The notes beneath the pieces were generated by a model. The model was given only the letters and a program-made list of their open reading frames with translations. It did not search any database and was not told the DNA's origin. From contig CAJWMQ010000004.1 of the NCBI GenBank assembly GCA_913042895.1, forward strand, positions 1 to 49,371: a stretch of 49,371 nucleotides of DNA, written 5' to 3'. The stretch's first letter is position 1, and the number at the start of each line of letters is the position of its first letter. This document shows positions 26,227-34,127 of the stretch, piece by piece. The DNA is from an uncultured Verrucomicrobiales bacterium (GTDB lineage Bacteria > Verrucomicrobiota > Verrucomicrobiia > Limisphaerales > UBA1100). The translations under genes and the position numbers were made by a program.

Positions 26227-27372
26227 TCACACTTTCGCGACCATGTCCCGAAAACGCTGAAACAGCGGCTGCGAGTCGTGCGGGCCCGGGGAGGCCTCGG
26301 GGTGGTATTGCACACTGAAGACCCGCTTGGACCGATGCTTTAGTCCTTCGACGGTTTGATCGTTTAGGTTGATGCGATCCACCTGCACCTCATCCGGGAG
26401 AGCATTGTCATCCACGGCGAAGCCGTGGTTTTGGGAAGTAATTTCAATTTGGCCGGATTCCAAATCTTTCACCGGTTGATTGGCCCCGCGATGGCCGAAT
26501 TTGAGCTTGAAGGTCTTGGCGCCGAGCGCCTGCCCCAAAACCTGATGGCCGAGGCAAATCCCAAAAGTAGGTAAGCCATGATCTATAAGCTCCTTTACGT
26601 TGCGTACCGCATAATCTAGGGCTGCCGGGTCACCGGGGCCGTTGGAGAGGAAGAGGCCGGCGGGTTGATAGCATTGTACCTCTTCAGCCGTGGCCGTGGC
26701 CGGTACGACCTGCACCTTGAATCCATGGCGACGCAGGCACCGAAGGATGTTGTATTTTATTCCGAAATCAAATGCGACAATCGGAATTTCCGCCGCCGGG
26801 AGTGTGGGCGGGGCAGGGGAGGAATCCGCGCCTTGGGGGAGGGTGAACTCCTCATTCGGCTGCTCATGTTCGTCCCAGGCAAAAGGCTCCTTGTGAGTGA
26901 CCACCTTCGCGTAGTCCGCGCCGACCATGCCGGGCCAATCGGCTGCTTGTTGGCGGGCTTCCTCATCCGAAAGATTCTCGGTACTGATCACGCCATTGAG
27001 TGCGCCGCGCACGCGCAGTTTTTTGGTCAACGCCCGCGTGTCGATGCCTTCAATGCCCGGAATGCCGTTGGCCTTGAGGTAGTCATTCAATGATTCGCTC
27101 GAGCGCCAGTTGCTGACGATCGGCGACAGTTCGCGCACAACAAAGCCGGAGACATGCGGTTGGTAGGATTCGATATCCTCCGGATTGACCCCGTAATTTC
27201 CAATCTCAGGATAGGTCATGGTCACGATCTGCCCCTTGTAAGAGGGATCCGTCAGGATTTCCTGATAACCGGTCATGGAGGTGTTGAAACACACCTCACC
27301 GCAGGACGTGGCGCTGGCGCCAAATCCTTTGCCGTGAAAAACCGTACCGTCTTCTAACGCGAGAATTGCCAT
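26227..27372 (-). CDS. carA: Carbamoyl-phosphate synthase small subunit
   Basis: 381 residues. It hydrolyses glutamine and channels ammonia to CarB to make carbamoyl phosphate for pyrimidines and arginine. The N-terminal CPSase domain has [30 protein letters not shown] and [12 protein letters not shown]. The C-terminal class I glutamine amidotransferase has LSNGPGDP, the nucleophile Cys in [12 protein letters not shown], and YHPEASPGP with the His-Glu pair. The ATG at 27372 (MAILALEDG) matches the family start; longer forms extend through the upstream promoter and terminator and are rejected. carB is not in the window. Confidence 0.96.
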   Translation of the reverse strand: MAILALEDGTVFHGKGFGASATSCGEVCFNTSMTGYQEILTDPSYKGQIVTMTYPEIGNYGVNPEDIESYQPHVSGFVVRELSPIVSNWRSSESLNDYLKANGIPGIEGIDTRALTKKLRVRGALNGVISTENLSDEEARQQAADWPGMVGADYAKVVTHKEPFAWDEHEQPNEEFTLPQGADSSPAPPTLPAAEIPIVAFDFGIKYNILRCLRRHGFKVQVVPATATAEEVQCYQPAGLFLSNGPGDPAALDYAVRNVKELIDHGLPTFGICLGHQVLGQALGAKTFKLKFGHRGANQPVKDLESGQIEITSQNHGFAVDDNALPDEVQVDRINLNDQTVEGLKHRSKRVFSVQYHPEASPGPHDSQPLFQRFRDMVAKV

Positions 27373-27394
27373 GGGGCGGCCGTGAAGCCGGGCG

Positions 27395-27423
27395 ATACTA
27401 GGAATGCGGCCCTGATGGGTCAA
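27395..27423 (-). promoter_or_regulatory. Sigma70-type promoter for carA
   Basis: On the minus strand, TTGACC (27423-27418), 17 bp, TAGTAT (27400-27395). It lies between the terminator of the thioredoxin gene and carA, with 22 nt from the -10 box to the ATG. Confidence 0.55.
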
Positions 27424-27433
27424 GCGGCCACAT

Positions 27434-27464
27434 AAAAAAGGCGCAGCCAGTTGTTGGCCGCGCC
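27434..27464 (-). terminator. Rho-independent terminator after the thioredoxin gene
   Basis: Read on the minus strand, a 10-bp stem GGCGCGGCCA / TGGCTGCGCC (one G-U pair) with loop ACAAC is followed directly by TTTTTT (27439-27434). It separates pyrC-thioredoxin transcription from carA and is the only classical terminator seen in the window. Confidence 0.8.
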
Positions 27465-27481
27465 GGTGAATAAGTGTGCGC

Positions 27482-27922
27482 CTATTGGAACTTTGCGTCC
27501 TTGAGCATTTTGATATAAGCCTCGACTGAGTTGGGGCCGAAGCCCACTTTCTTGAGCAGCTCCTTGCCGCTGGCATCTAGTACAAACACGGTCGGGTAGC
27601 CGCGAATTCCGTATTCCTTGGCCTGAGTGCGATTGTAGGCGTATTGCTCTTTGGTGATTTTGCTACGATCGCGTGGGAAATCCAGCTCCACCAGCACGAG
27701 ATTTTCCTTCGCGTAATCTTTGAAGGCCTGTTTATCAAACACATTTTTCTTTAGGGCCTTACAGGGCGGGCACCAATCCGAGCCGGTGAATTCAAGCAAG
27801 ATAAGTTTTTTGTGGGTTTTGGCGATTTTTTTGGCGTCTTCAATGTTGGTGAGCCATCCTTTTTCGGCATAGGTGCCGTGACTGAAGGCTATGAGGGTAA
27901 TAAGGGCGATGAGTGTTTTCAT
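27482..27922 (-). CDS. Exported thioredoxin-family protein
   Basis: 146 residues. A signal peptide ([19 protein letters not shown]) is followed by a thioredoxin fold with the active site WCPPC (C51, C54), preceded by LLEFTGSD, and a cis-Pro segment [15 protein letters not shown]. The CPPC site is typical of periplasmic thioredoxin-like or DsbD-gamma-like reductases. It lies 21 bp after pyrC on the same strand and is followed by a strong terminator, so it appears to be co-transcribed with pyrC, though no functional link is obvious. No SD is visible. Confidence 0.92.
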   Translation of the reverse strand: MKTLIALITLIAFSHGTYAEKGWLTNIEDAKKIAKTHKKLILLEFTGSDWCPPCKALKKNVFDKQAFKDYAKENLVLVELDFPRDRSKITKEQYAYNRTQAKEYGIRGYPTVFVLDASGKELLKKVGFGPNSVEAYIKMLKDAKFQ

Positions 27923-27943
27923 AGGGATTTGAGTTGATCGAGT

Positions 27944-29308
27944 TTAGGCCATTTCCGCCTCGGCACGCCACACAATTTTGCCGCCCACCACTGTCATAGT
28001 GGGTCGGCCCTTGAAGGTCCAGCCATTGAAGGGGGTATTGCTGCTCTTGCTTGGGCTTATGCTGGCATCAAAAACCCATTCGGCATCTGGGTCAATCACC
28101 GTCACATCCGCATCCGCACCTTCGCTCAGCGTTCCCTTGGGTAGTTTGAGGAGACGGGCAGGATTCACGGTGTATTTGGCGATCAGATCGGGTAGCTCAA
28201 GATGGCCTTTGTGGTGAAGGAAGGTCAGTGAGACGGCCAGCTCCGTTTCCAGACCAGTGATGCCGAAGGGTGCGTAGTCGAATTCCACATCCTTTTCATG
28301 TGCGCAATGCGGGGCGTGGTCGCTGGCAATAATCTCCAATGTACCATCGGTGAGCCCTTCAATGACTGCGGCGCGATCATCAGCCGAGCGAAGCGGGGGG
28401 TTCATTTTGAAATGCGTGTCGTACGCTGGCCATTCCGTGCGTTGAGCCTCGGTCTGCAGTTCGCGGCCGTCTTCAGCCCAGAAATGTTCGCTGCCGCCGA
28501 TCGTGGCATCGGTAAGAGTGAAGTGATGCACACATGCCTCGCCAGAGACTGGTACTCCGCGAGCTTTGGCTTGTCGGATCAATTCCACTGATTTGCCGCT
28601 GCTGATGTGCTGGCAATGAATGTGTGTGCCAGTGAGTTCGGCCAACTCGATATTTCGTGCGACAATCAAATCCTCGCCAGCCGCCGGCCAGCCTTTGAGT
28701 CCGAGATTGGTGCTCCAGTAGCCCTCGTGCATGACGCCGTCAGTTACGATGGAATAATCCTGGCAATGATCCATGACCGGCAGATTGAACATACCGGCAT
28801 ATTCCAGGGCGCGCCGCATCAGTTCGTTGTTTTGCACGCACTTACCATCATCGGTGATGGCCACTACGCCGGCGTCCTTGAGTGAGCCGATGGGCGACAA
28901 TTCCTCCCCGGCAATGCCCAGTGTTATGGTGCCGGTGACGTAAACATTCACCGGAGCCGCCGCGGCGGCGCGTGCTTGAATCAGCTTTACCGTGGCCGGG
29001 CTGTCGATGGTGGGGGAGGTATTGGGCATGCAGACGACCGTGGTGAATCCGCCGGTGGCCGCTGCGGCCGCGCCTGTGGCGATGTCTTCCTTGGCCGTTT
29101 GGCCGGGTTCGCGAAAATGCACATGCAGATCAATCAGGCCGGGGCACACCACTTGCCCCCTGCAGTCGATCACCTCCGCACCATCCGGTGTCGGGAGATC
29201 CGGGGCAATAGATTGAATTTTTCCGCCGGAAAGAAACACATCCGCGATTTCGTCGCGGTTATTGGCAGGATCCACCACGCGCCCGCCTTGAAGCAGCACC
29301 AAACTCAT
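27944..29308 (-). CDS. pyrC: Dihydroorotase (class I)
   Basis: 454 residues. It catalyses reversible cyclisation of carbamoyl aspartate to dihydroorotate in pyrimidine synthesis. Metal-binding and signature motifs: DLHVHFREPGQT (H62, H64), HCQHISSG, and ASDHAPH near residue 310, followed by APFGITGLETEL. The C-terminal composite domain ends in MTVVGGKIVW. The ATG at 29308 (MSLVLLQGG) starts at the first beta strand; upstream in-frame ATGs at 29320 and 29407 add unconserved residues, and 29407 lies within tRNA-Gly. carA lies two genes downstream but has its own promoter. Confidence 0.95.
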   Translation of the reverse strand: MSLVLLQGGRVVDPANNRDEIADVFLSGGKIQSIAPDLPTPDGAEVIDCRGQVVCPGLIDLHVHFREPGQTAKEDIATGAAAAATGGFTTVVCMPNTSPTIDSPATVKLIQARAAAAAPVNVYVTGTITLGIAGEELSPIGSLKDAGVVAITDDGKCVQNNELMRRALEYAGMFNLPVMDHCQDYSIVTDGVMHEGYWSTNLGLKGWPAAGEDLIVARNIELAELTGTHIHCQHISSGKSVELIRQAKARGVPVSGEACVHHFTLTDATIGGSEHFWAEDGRELQTEAQRTEWPAYDTHFKMNPPLRSADDRAAVIEGLTDGTLEIIASDHAPHCAHEKDVEFDYAPFGITGLETELAVSLTFLHHKGHLELPDLIAKYTVNPARLLKLPKGTLSEGADADVTVIDPDAEWVFDASISPSKSSNTPFNGWTFKGRPTMTVVGGKIVWRAEAEMA

Positions 29309-29315
29309 CGGCGTC

Positions 29316-29345
29316 ACCATACCCGCTGCCCGATTGACAACGCAA
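29316..29345 (-). promoter_or_regulatory. Candidate pyrC promoter, leaderless spacing
   Basis: On the minus strand, TTGCGT (29345-29340), 18 bp, TATGGT (29321-29316), then 7 nt to the ATG at 29308. It overlaps the divergent tRNA-Gly promoter, so the two may compete for RNA polymerase. The -35 is weak. Confidence 0.35.
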
Positions 29346-29361
29346 GCGAACACGCTACAGT
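29334..29361 (+). promoter_or_regulatory. Promoter for tRNA-Gly
   Basis: Perfect TTGACA (29334-29339), 16 bp, TACAGT (29356-29361). The tRNA begins 10 nt after the -10 box. Confidence 0.6.
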
Positions 29362-29370
29362 AACCCCGTT

Positions 29371-29444
29371 GCGGGTGTAGCTCAACGGTAGAGCGGGAGC
29401 CTTCCAAGCTCTTGATGAGGGTTCGATTCCCTTCACCCGCTCCA
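29371..29444 (+). tRNA. tRNA-Gly (UCC anticodon)
   Basis: The acceptor stem GCGGGTG (29371-29377) pairs with CACCCGC (29434-29440); the D arm is GCTC...GAGC. The anticodon loop CTTCCAA gives anticodon TCC, the T-loop is GTTCGATTC, the discriminator base is T, and the CCA end is encoded (29442-29444). It reads GGA/GGG. Confidence 0.96.
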
Positions 29445-29783
29445 TTATATTTCTGTATATCAGTCTTTATTCCCGCTATTAGCCAATAGCAGCGTTACCC
29501 TTAATATCACCGTTTATAGGCAGTTTCACATTTGAAAGTTGTTCATCTCTCTAATATTGTTTTTCTGCCCTTATAAGTAAGTCCATCAGCTATGGAAGCC
29601 TTTGAAGCGTGCCCAGCCGTTACAGCTCCTGTAGCACATCAGATTGCGTTGAAAGCAACCGCGGGGGTGTTAATGATTTTTAATCTTAATTTCATTGCAA
29701 GTTAGTTGCAATAAATTCGGTTTTGCCGCAAACTTCATGGAAATAACGAATTCAATGTGAAAATCTCACATGTTTTTAATTAG
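29445..29783. promoter_or_regulatory. AT-rich intergenic region with a cluster of inverted repeats
   Basis: 339 bp without a gene, visibly more AT-rich than its surroundings. Perfect inverted repeats: GCTATT-agcc-AATAGC (29475-29490), ATTGCAA-gttag-TTGCAAT (29694-29712), TTTGC-c-GCAAA (29722-29732) and ATGTGA-aaatc-TCACAT (29755-29771). A looser TTGC...GCAA pair lies at 29644-29658. TTGC/GCAA half-sites recur three times in about 90 bp, which suggests an operator array controlling the pseudopilin gene that starts at 29784. The last repeat ends 12 nt before that ATG. No clear -35/-10 pair was found. Confidence 0.5.
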
Positions 29784-30653
29784 ATGGGTTCAATTATGAT
29801 GAAAAAAAAAGATCGTGACGCTTTCACGTTGATTGAGCTTTTGGTTGTCATAGCGATCATCGGTATCCTTGCAAGTATGCTTTTGCCGGCATTGGCTAAG
29901 GCAAAGGCCAAAGCAAATCGCATTAAATGCGTAAATAATCTTAAATCTTTAGCTTCGGCTTACGCTATTGGAAGCCCTCCGTGGAATTTAACGCCACGCT
30001 CCTTGGATGCTATGTATGGCGCGGCAGATCATGCTGATAGTCTTTGTATCGAGCATGTATGGAAACCTCTGGGTAAAGCCGTGTCTAACCCTGAAATTCT
30101 TACATCCCCTAGTGACCCGGAAACTCGAGCGCACTATGAGGGAGTCATGGCAGAAGGGTTTGATTGGGGCCATGTCGAGAGTTCAATGCAAAGCTATGCC
30201 GTTTATCTCGGAGCTTGCACCCAAAGGCCCAGTAATATTCTCATGAGCACACGTAACATCAACGCTCATCCCGAGGTTGAAAGATGGAAATGGAACTGGG
30301 GAATAGCAGCTCCAAATCCTGAGTTTGGAATAACTCTTTGGGAAGAAGGCGAAATTGAGGGTCATTTTCGAGGTGCTGATGAGGTTGGAAAAGAAGATGA
30401 TGGGGGTCCTGGAGATAACTTTCACAGTCATGGTGGCCCTGAATTAGCTGAAATCACCATGGCCGGCCTCAATAAAAGCCAAGGTGGTCTTGCCCTTACT
30501 GATGGTTCAGCACGGCAATCAAATAATGCTGATGTAAAGAAGCAGTTAACTGCAATGATGAGATCTCGTGGAGGTACAACTGTGTTGCCAGCGCCGTTCG
30601 CAACACGCCCCTTTCTAGAGGAGGGTCATGCTCATGCTCATGGTAATCATTAG
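29784..30653 (+). CDS. Type II secretion/type IV pilus-like pseudopilin
   Basis: 289 residues. A prepilin N-terminus: short basic leader (MMKKKDRDA), cleavage site before [19 protein letters not shown], then [14 protein letters not shown], the verrucomicrobial version of the domain. After prepilin peptidase cleavage the protein would be N-methylated and assembled or anchored in the membrane. The C-terminal part has a WxG-type H-X9 region ([21 protein letters not shown]) typical of these proteins and a His-rich tail HAHAHGNH. ATGs at 29784, 29796 and 29799 are all possible. Base composition is lower in GC than the flanks. The 3' end overlaps the convergent glycosyltransferase gene by 39 bp. 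Confidence 0.88.
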   Translation: MGSIMMKKKDRDAFTLIELLVVIAIIGILASMLLPALAKAKAKANRIKCVNNLKSLASAYAIGSPPWNLTPRSLDAMYGAADHADSLCIEHVWKPLGKAVSNPEILTSPSDPETRAHYEGVMAEGFDWGHVESSMQSYAVYLGACTQRPSNILMSTRNINAHPEVERWKWNWGIAAPNPEFGITLWEEGEIEGHFRGADEVGKEDDGGPGDNFHSHGGPELAEITMAGLNKSQGGLALTDGSARQSNNADVKKQLTAMMRSRGGTTVLPAPFATRPFLEEGHAHAHGNH

Positions 30654-31244
30654 AGAGACTGTTTTTGCCTTAAACTGAAACCAATCATCTGCGTAATCAA
30701 TATCTCCTAACATTCGGCCTTCCCAGATCCGAAGCCCTTGTTCTTTGGCGCATAACACGGTTGACTTATAAACTGTGCCGGAGCCCCAGTTGATTTCTTT
30801 AAATAATGAAGGGGTAGGGGTTTTCATTCCTATCATCCAATAACCGCCATCTTTGGATGGGCCTAGTACTAAATCATTCTTCTCTAAAGCATGGCCTGCT
30901 TCGATAAGGTCTTTCTCTTTAAGGTAAGGGCAGTCAGATCCAATTAGAAGGGTAGGTTCCGTTGCGTCATCGAACACTTTGCACATGCGTTCTCCCAAAT
31001 TGCCTGGGCCCTGAGGTGTGGTCGTCCAGTTTTCCTGAGCCCATGGTATGACTTCGTTAATTGAATCATCAGGAGTAAAGCATAGATCGACTTTGGTTAG
31101 TTTTTTAATGCGACCAAGGACGGTTAGAGTTAATTCTTTATAAGCCTCTAACGCAGCCTTATCCCCAATAGATTTGGCTAAACGTGTTTTTACCTTTCCT
31201 AGGATTGGGGCTTTGACGAAAACTACAACTTTTGATTCTGGCAT
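30615..31244 (-). CDS. DUF2064 / TIGR04282-family glycosyltransferase
   Basis: 209 residues. The N-terminus [22 protein letters not shown] is the nucleotide-sugar loop of the GT-A-like family, also called arsenosugar biosynthesis glycosyltransferase (TIGR04282). GSDCPYL supplies a DxD-like acidic site, followed by [16 protein letters not shown]. The reaction in this organism is unknown. The ATG at 31244 fits the family start. The last 12 residues (ending MSMSMTLL) are encoded opposite the pseudopilin His-rich tail and look unconserved. Confidence 0.88.
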   Translation of the reverse strand: MPESKVVVFVKAPILGKVKTRLAKSIGDKAALEAYKELTLTVLGRIKKLTKVDLCFTPDDSINEVIPWAQENWTTTPQGPGNLGERMCKVFDDATEPTLLIGSDCPYLKEKDLIEAGHALEKNDLVLGPSKDGGYWMIGMKTPTPSLFKEINWGSGTVYKSTVLCAKEQGLRIWEGRMLGDIDYADDWFQFKAKTVSLMITMSMSMTLL

Positions 31245-31303
31245 ACTTGACTTTCGGGCTCAATCATTGTGCCATCGCTGACGGACTTCAACCCTCGGAT
31301 ATT

Positions 31304-32335
31304 GTGAAAAAAATTAACGTCGGCATTATCGGATACGGCTGGGCTGCTACGGCCCATATCGACGCCATCAACGCCACTGGCATGGCGCAGGTCACCAATG
31401 TGTACTCCTCGCGTTTGTTGGATGATGACGAGCTCAGCGTACGGCATGGTGGAAGGATAAAATCCACAGTGAACCTGAAGGACATTTATTCCGATCCGAA
31501 CATCGATGTGATCGACATCACCAGCTACCCCTACCAACACGCCGATCAGGTGGTGGCGGCGGCCAAGGCCGGCAAGCATATCATTGTGGAGAAGCCGCTG
31601 ACTTTGGCAAAACGCGATCTCAATCGCATGACTAAGGCGGTGAAACAGGCCAAGGTAAAAACGTGTGTCTGTTTTGAGGTTCGATTCTCAGCGGAATTTC
31701 TGACGCTCAAATCCGTGATTGATCAGGGGTTGGTCGGCAAGATTCATTACGGCGAGGTGGATTATTACCACGGCGTGGGACCGTGGTACGGCCAGTATCG
31801 CTGGAACGTTAAGAAAGAGGCCGGCGGTAGTAGCCTGCTTTCGGCCGGTTGCCACGCGATGGATGCGTTGTTGTATCTGATGGGCAACAAGGATGTGGTG
31901 GAGGTCTCCAGTCATTCCACCAAATCCAAGAACCGGATTTTCCAGAAATACGAATACGACACCACCAGCGTCTCGATCCTGAAATTCAAGGATGGCCGTA
32001 TCGGTAAGGTGGCCAGCGTGATTGACTGCTTGCAGCCATACTACTTCCACACACACCTCGTGGGCAGTGAGGGCAGTATTTTGGATAACAAGTTCTACTC
32101 CAGTAAGATGGGTGCGCTGAACAAGAATGAATGGAGTACGCTGGCCACGCAGTTGGTGGACTCCGGCGATGTGAGTGATCACCCATATCAAACACAGTTC
32201 GAGGCATTCTTCAAGGCGCTGCGGGCAGGCAAGGAGATGCCGTACACAAGCCTTACGGATGCGGCCCGCTCGCATGAAATCATTTTTGCGGCGGACCAAT
32301 CAGCGGCCACCGGTAAGCCGGTTCGAATCAAATAA
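31304..32335 (+). CDS. Gfo/Idh/MocA family oxidoreductase
   Basis: 343 residues. The Rossmann motif INVGIIGYGWAATAH is at the extreme N-terminus, followed by EKPLTLAKRDL, WNVKKEAGGSSLLSAGCHAMDALLYLMG and a beta-sheet C-terminal domain. It oxidises or reduces a sugar hydroxyl with NAD(P). The GTG at 31304 (VKKINVGIIGYG) is chosen as the start that matches the family; a TTG at 31232 would overlap the divergent glycosyltransferase start. It is the first of three closely spaced genes (5 bp to the PIG-L deacetylase), so the substrate is probably an N-acetylated or amino sugar. Confidence 0.9.
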   Translation: MKKINVGIIGYGWAATAHIDAINATGMAQVTNVYSSRLLDDDELSVRHGGRIKSTVNLKDIYSDPNIDVIDITSYPYQHADQVVAAAKAGKHIIVEKPLTLAKRDLNRMTKAVKQAKVKTCVCFEVRFSAEFLTLKSVIDQGLVGKIHYGEVDYYHGVGPWYGQYRWNVKKEAGGSSLLSAGCHAMDALLYLMGNKDVVEVSSHSTKSKNRIFQKYEYDTTSVSILKFKDGRIGKVASVIDCLQPYYFHTHLVGSEGSILDNKFYSSKMGALNKNEWSTLATQLVDSGDVSDHPYQTQFEAFFKALRAGKEMPYTSLTDAARSHEIIFAADQSAATGKPVRIK

Positions 32336-32340
32336 TCAAC

Positions 32341-33144
32341 ATGCCCAAGCCGTCGGCCATTGCCATCGGGGCGCACCCGGATGACATCGAATTCTACATG
32401 GCCGGTACGTTGCTTCAGTTGCAAGCCGTAGGTTGGACGATTCATTATTTCAACCTTTCCTCCGGTAATCTGGGCAGTTTGAAAATGCCGCCGGAAAAGA
32501 CTGCTCGAACGCGGGCTAAGGAAGCGCGCCAGGCAGCCCGGGTTTTGGGGGCGACGTTTCACTCCAGCATTTGCCGAGATCTTGAAATTTTCTATACCGT
32601 CCCCACGCTGCGCAAAGTGGCGGCAGCCGTCCGTAAAAGCAAAGCGTCCATCGTACTGACGCATTCGCCGGTGGATTATATGGAAGATCACATCAACACC
32701 TGCCGGTTGGCGGTGACGGCGGCGTTTACACATGGGATGCCTAATTTCAAGACGACACCCGCTACACGTCCGTACGGCGATGATGTGACCGTGTATCACG
32801 CCATGCCGCATAGTTTGCGCGGGCCGCTCCGTGAAAAAATTGTCCCCGGCGCCTTTGTAGACACAACGGCTGTTCACGAGCGTAAGATCGAGGCACTGGC
32901 AGCGCACGCTAGTCAACAGGATTGGTTGGATGCGAGTCAGGGGATGAATTCATACCTCAAAACCGCGGATGACATGTCCCGTCATGTCGGGAAGTTGTCC
33001 AAAAAATTTATGCACGCCGAAGGTTGGCGCCGCCACTTGCATTATGGGTTCAGTGGGGAAGAACTGGATCCGTTGGCGGAAGTCTTGGGGAAAGGCTTTC
33101 GAATCAACCGTGACTACGAGCGTTCGCTCGAGAAAGGGATTTAA
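32341..33144 (+). CDS. PIG-L (LmbE) family N-deacetylase
   Basis: 267 residues. Zinc-binding AHPDDIEF near the N-terminus and [13 protein letters not shown] with the third metal ligand are both intact. The family removes acetyl groups from GlcNAc units in glycolipids, mycothiol precursors, antibiotics or chitobiose. No signal peptide is present, so it acts in the cytoplasm. It sits between the Gfo/Idh oxidoreductase (5-bp gap) and a NagB-like enzyme (2-bp gap), which points to stepwise catabolism of an N-acetylhexosamine derivative. Confidence 0.92.
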   Translation: MPKPSAIAIGAHPDDIEFYMAGTLLQLQAVGWTIHYFNLSSGNLGSLKMPPEKTARTRAKEARQAARVLGATFHSSICRDLEIFYTVPTLRKVAAAVRKSKASIVLTHSPVDYMEDHINTCRLAVTAAFTHGMPNFKTTPATRPYGDDVTVYHAMPHSLRGPLREKIVPGAFVDTTAVHERKIEALAAHASQQDWLDASQGMNSYLKTADDMSRHVGKLSKKFMHAEGWRRHLHYGFSGEELDPLAEVLGKGFRINRDYERSLEKGI

Positions 33145-33146
33145 TC

Positions 33147-34076
33147 ATGCCCAGAAAACTCAGCACCATTGCGCCGGACTGGTGGGATTACACCACGTTG
33201 GATAATGAGATTATCAACGACGCGGCAAAGTTGACGCCGCGCCAATTGGAGCGCCTGTCGCGTCCCGGTTTCAAGGTGGTGATTTACGATACGTTGGAGG
33301 ATTTTTATCTGGCGGAGGCATTGGAATACATCGAGGCTTGGCGGCAATCCACGCCCGATAATCCTGTGGGTATTTGTGGGCCGATTGGCCCTACTGAGCA
33401 GCTGCCTCTAGTAGCGCGTCTGGTAAATTCGCTCGGACTCAGCCTGCGCTCATCGCATTTCTGGGGAATGGACGAGTGGCATGATGGCAAACGTGAGGTG
33501 TCGATGGACCATCCGCTTTCGTTTGAGAAGGCCGATCGCGAGCTGTGTTTCAACCGGATCGATCGTCGGTTGCGGATGCCGGATGAAAACATGCATTTCC
33601 CCAAAGCCGACACGGCGTCGTTCATCTCAAGCTGGGAAGGTGTACGCTGCGCGGTGATGCAAGGCGGGCAGGGCGATATCAAGCATTGGGCCTTCAATGA
33701 TCCCGTGCCGCGAAAAGGTAAATGGAAGAACGTCCCGCCATCGCCCATGGAATACCGTAAGCTCGGCACCCGCATGGTGGATCTGCATCCCGTGACGTTG
33801 GCGCAAAACGCCCGCACCAGTGGCGGCGGCAATATCACCATTGTGCCCCAAAAGGCGATTACTGTGGGGCCGCGGGAAACTTGGCAGGCGGAGAAGGTGT
33901 CCATCTGGCACGCAGGCACTCACGACAATCCACTTGGTCAACGCCTCACCACCTTGATGATTGCCAAGAACATCGCCGACAGTGCCGTGCCCATGAGTTT
34001 GCTGGGCGATCATCCCAACGTGCAGTTCAATTTTTACCGCGGCGGCATCGGCACTTGCTCGGTGGAAATGCACTAA
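33147..34076 (+). CDS. NagB-like glucosamine-6-phosphate deaminase/isomerase family protein
   Basis: 309 residues. NagB-type features: a GPIGPTEQ loop, FWGMDEWHD (matching the catalytic Asp region of NagB) and [14 protein letters not shown], which aligns with GGIGVDGHIAFNEP of E. coli NagB. In that alignment the ring-opening Asp141 is Ile, His143 is kept and Glu148 is Asp, so the active site differs from classical NagB. It may deaminate or isomerise an unusual amino sugar, or be a lactonase-like relative. AAAGGGA precedes the ATG at about 10 nt. Third gene of the oxidoreductase-deacetylase cassette. Confidence 0.82.
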   Translation: MPRKLSTIAPDWWDYTTLDNEIINDAAKLTPRQLERLSRPGFKVVIYDTLEDFYLAEALEYIEAWRQSTPDNPVGICGPIGPTEQLPLVARLVNSLGLSLRSSHFWGMDEWHDGKREVSMDHPLSFEKADRELCFNRIDRRLRMPDENMHFPKADTASFISSWEGVRCAVMQGGQGDIKHWAFNDPVPRKGKWKNVPPSPMEYRKLGTRMVDLHPVTLAQNARTSGGGNITIVPQKAITVGPRETWQAEKVSIWHAGTHDNPLGQRLTTLMIAKNIADSAVPMSLLGDHPNVQFNFYRGGIGTCSVEMH

Positions 34077-34092
34077 CCGGGGCCGCGCAGCC

Positions 34093-34120
34093 TTGCTCTC
34101 ACGAAAGCCGGGCCTATAAT
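34093..34120 (+). promoter_or_regulatory. Promoter for serS giving a leaderless mRNA
   Basis: TTGCTC (34093-34098), 16 bp, and a perfect TATAAT (34115-34120) that ends 7 nt before the GTG start codon at 34128. Transcription would start at or within a base of the GTG, and no SD exists. Confidence 0.6.
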
Positions 34121-34127
34121 CCGCGCC

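Noticed and set aside
26373-27576. Longer carA start at 27576
   Set aside because: The added 68 residues are unlike CarA and the DNA covers the carA promoter and the thioredoxin terminator.
29475-29490. Terminator after tRNA-Gly
   Set aside because: A perfect 6-bp hairpin exists but no T-run follows, so a Rho-independent terminator is not supported.
29755-29771. CRP-like site TGTGA...TCACA
   Set aside because: The spacer is 5 nt rather than the 6 nt of CRP sites, so it is reported only as an inverted repeat.
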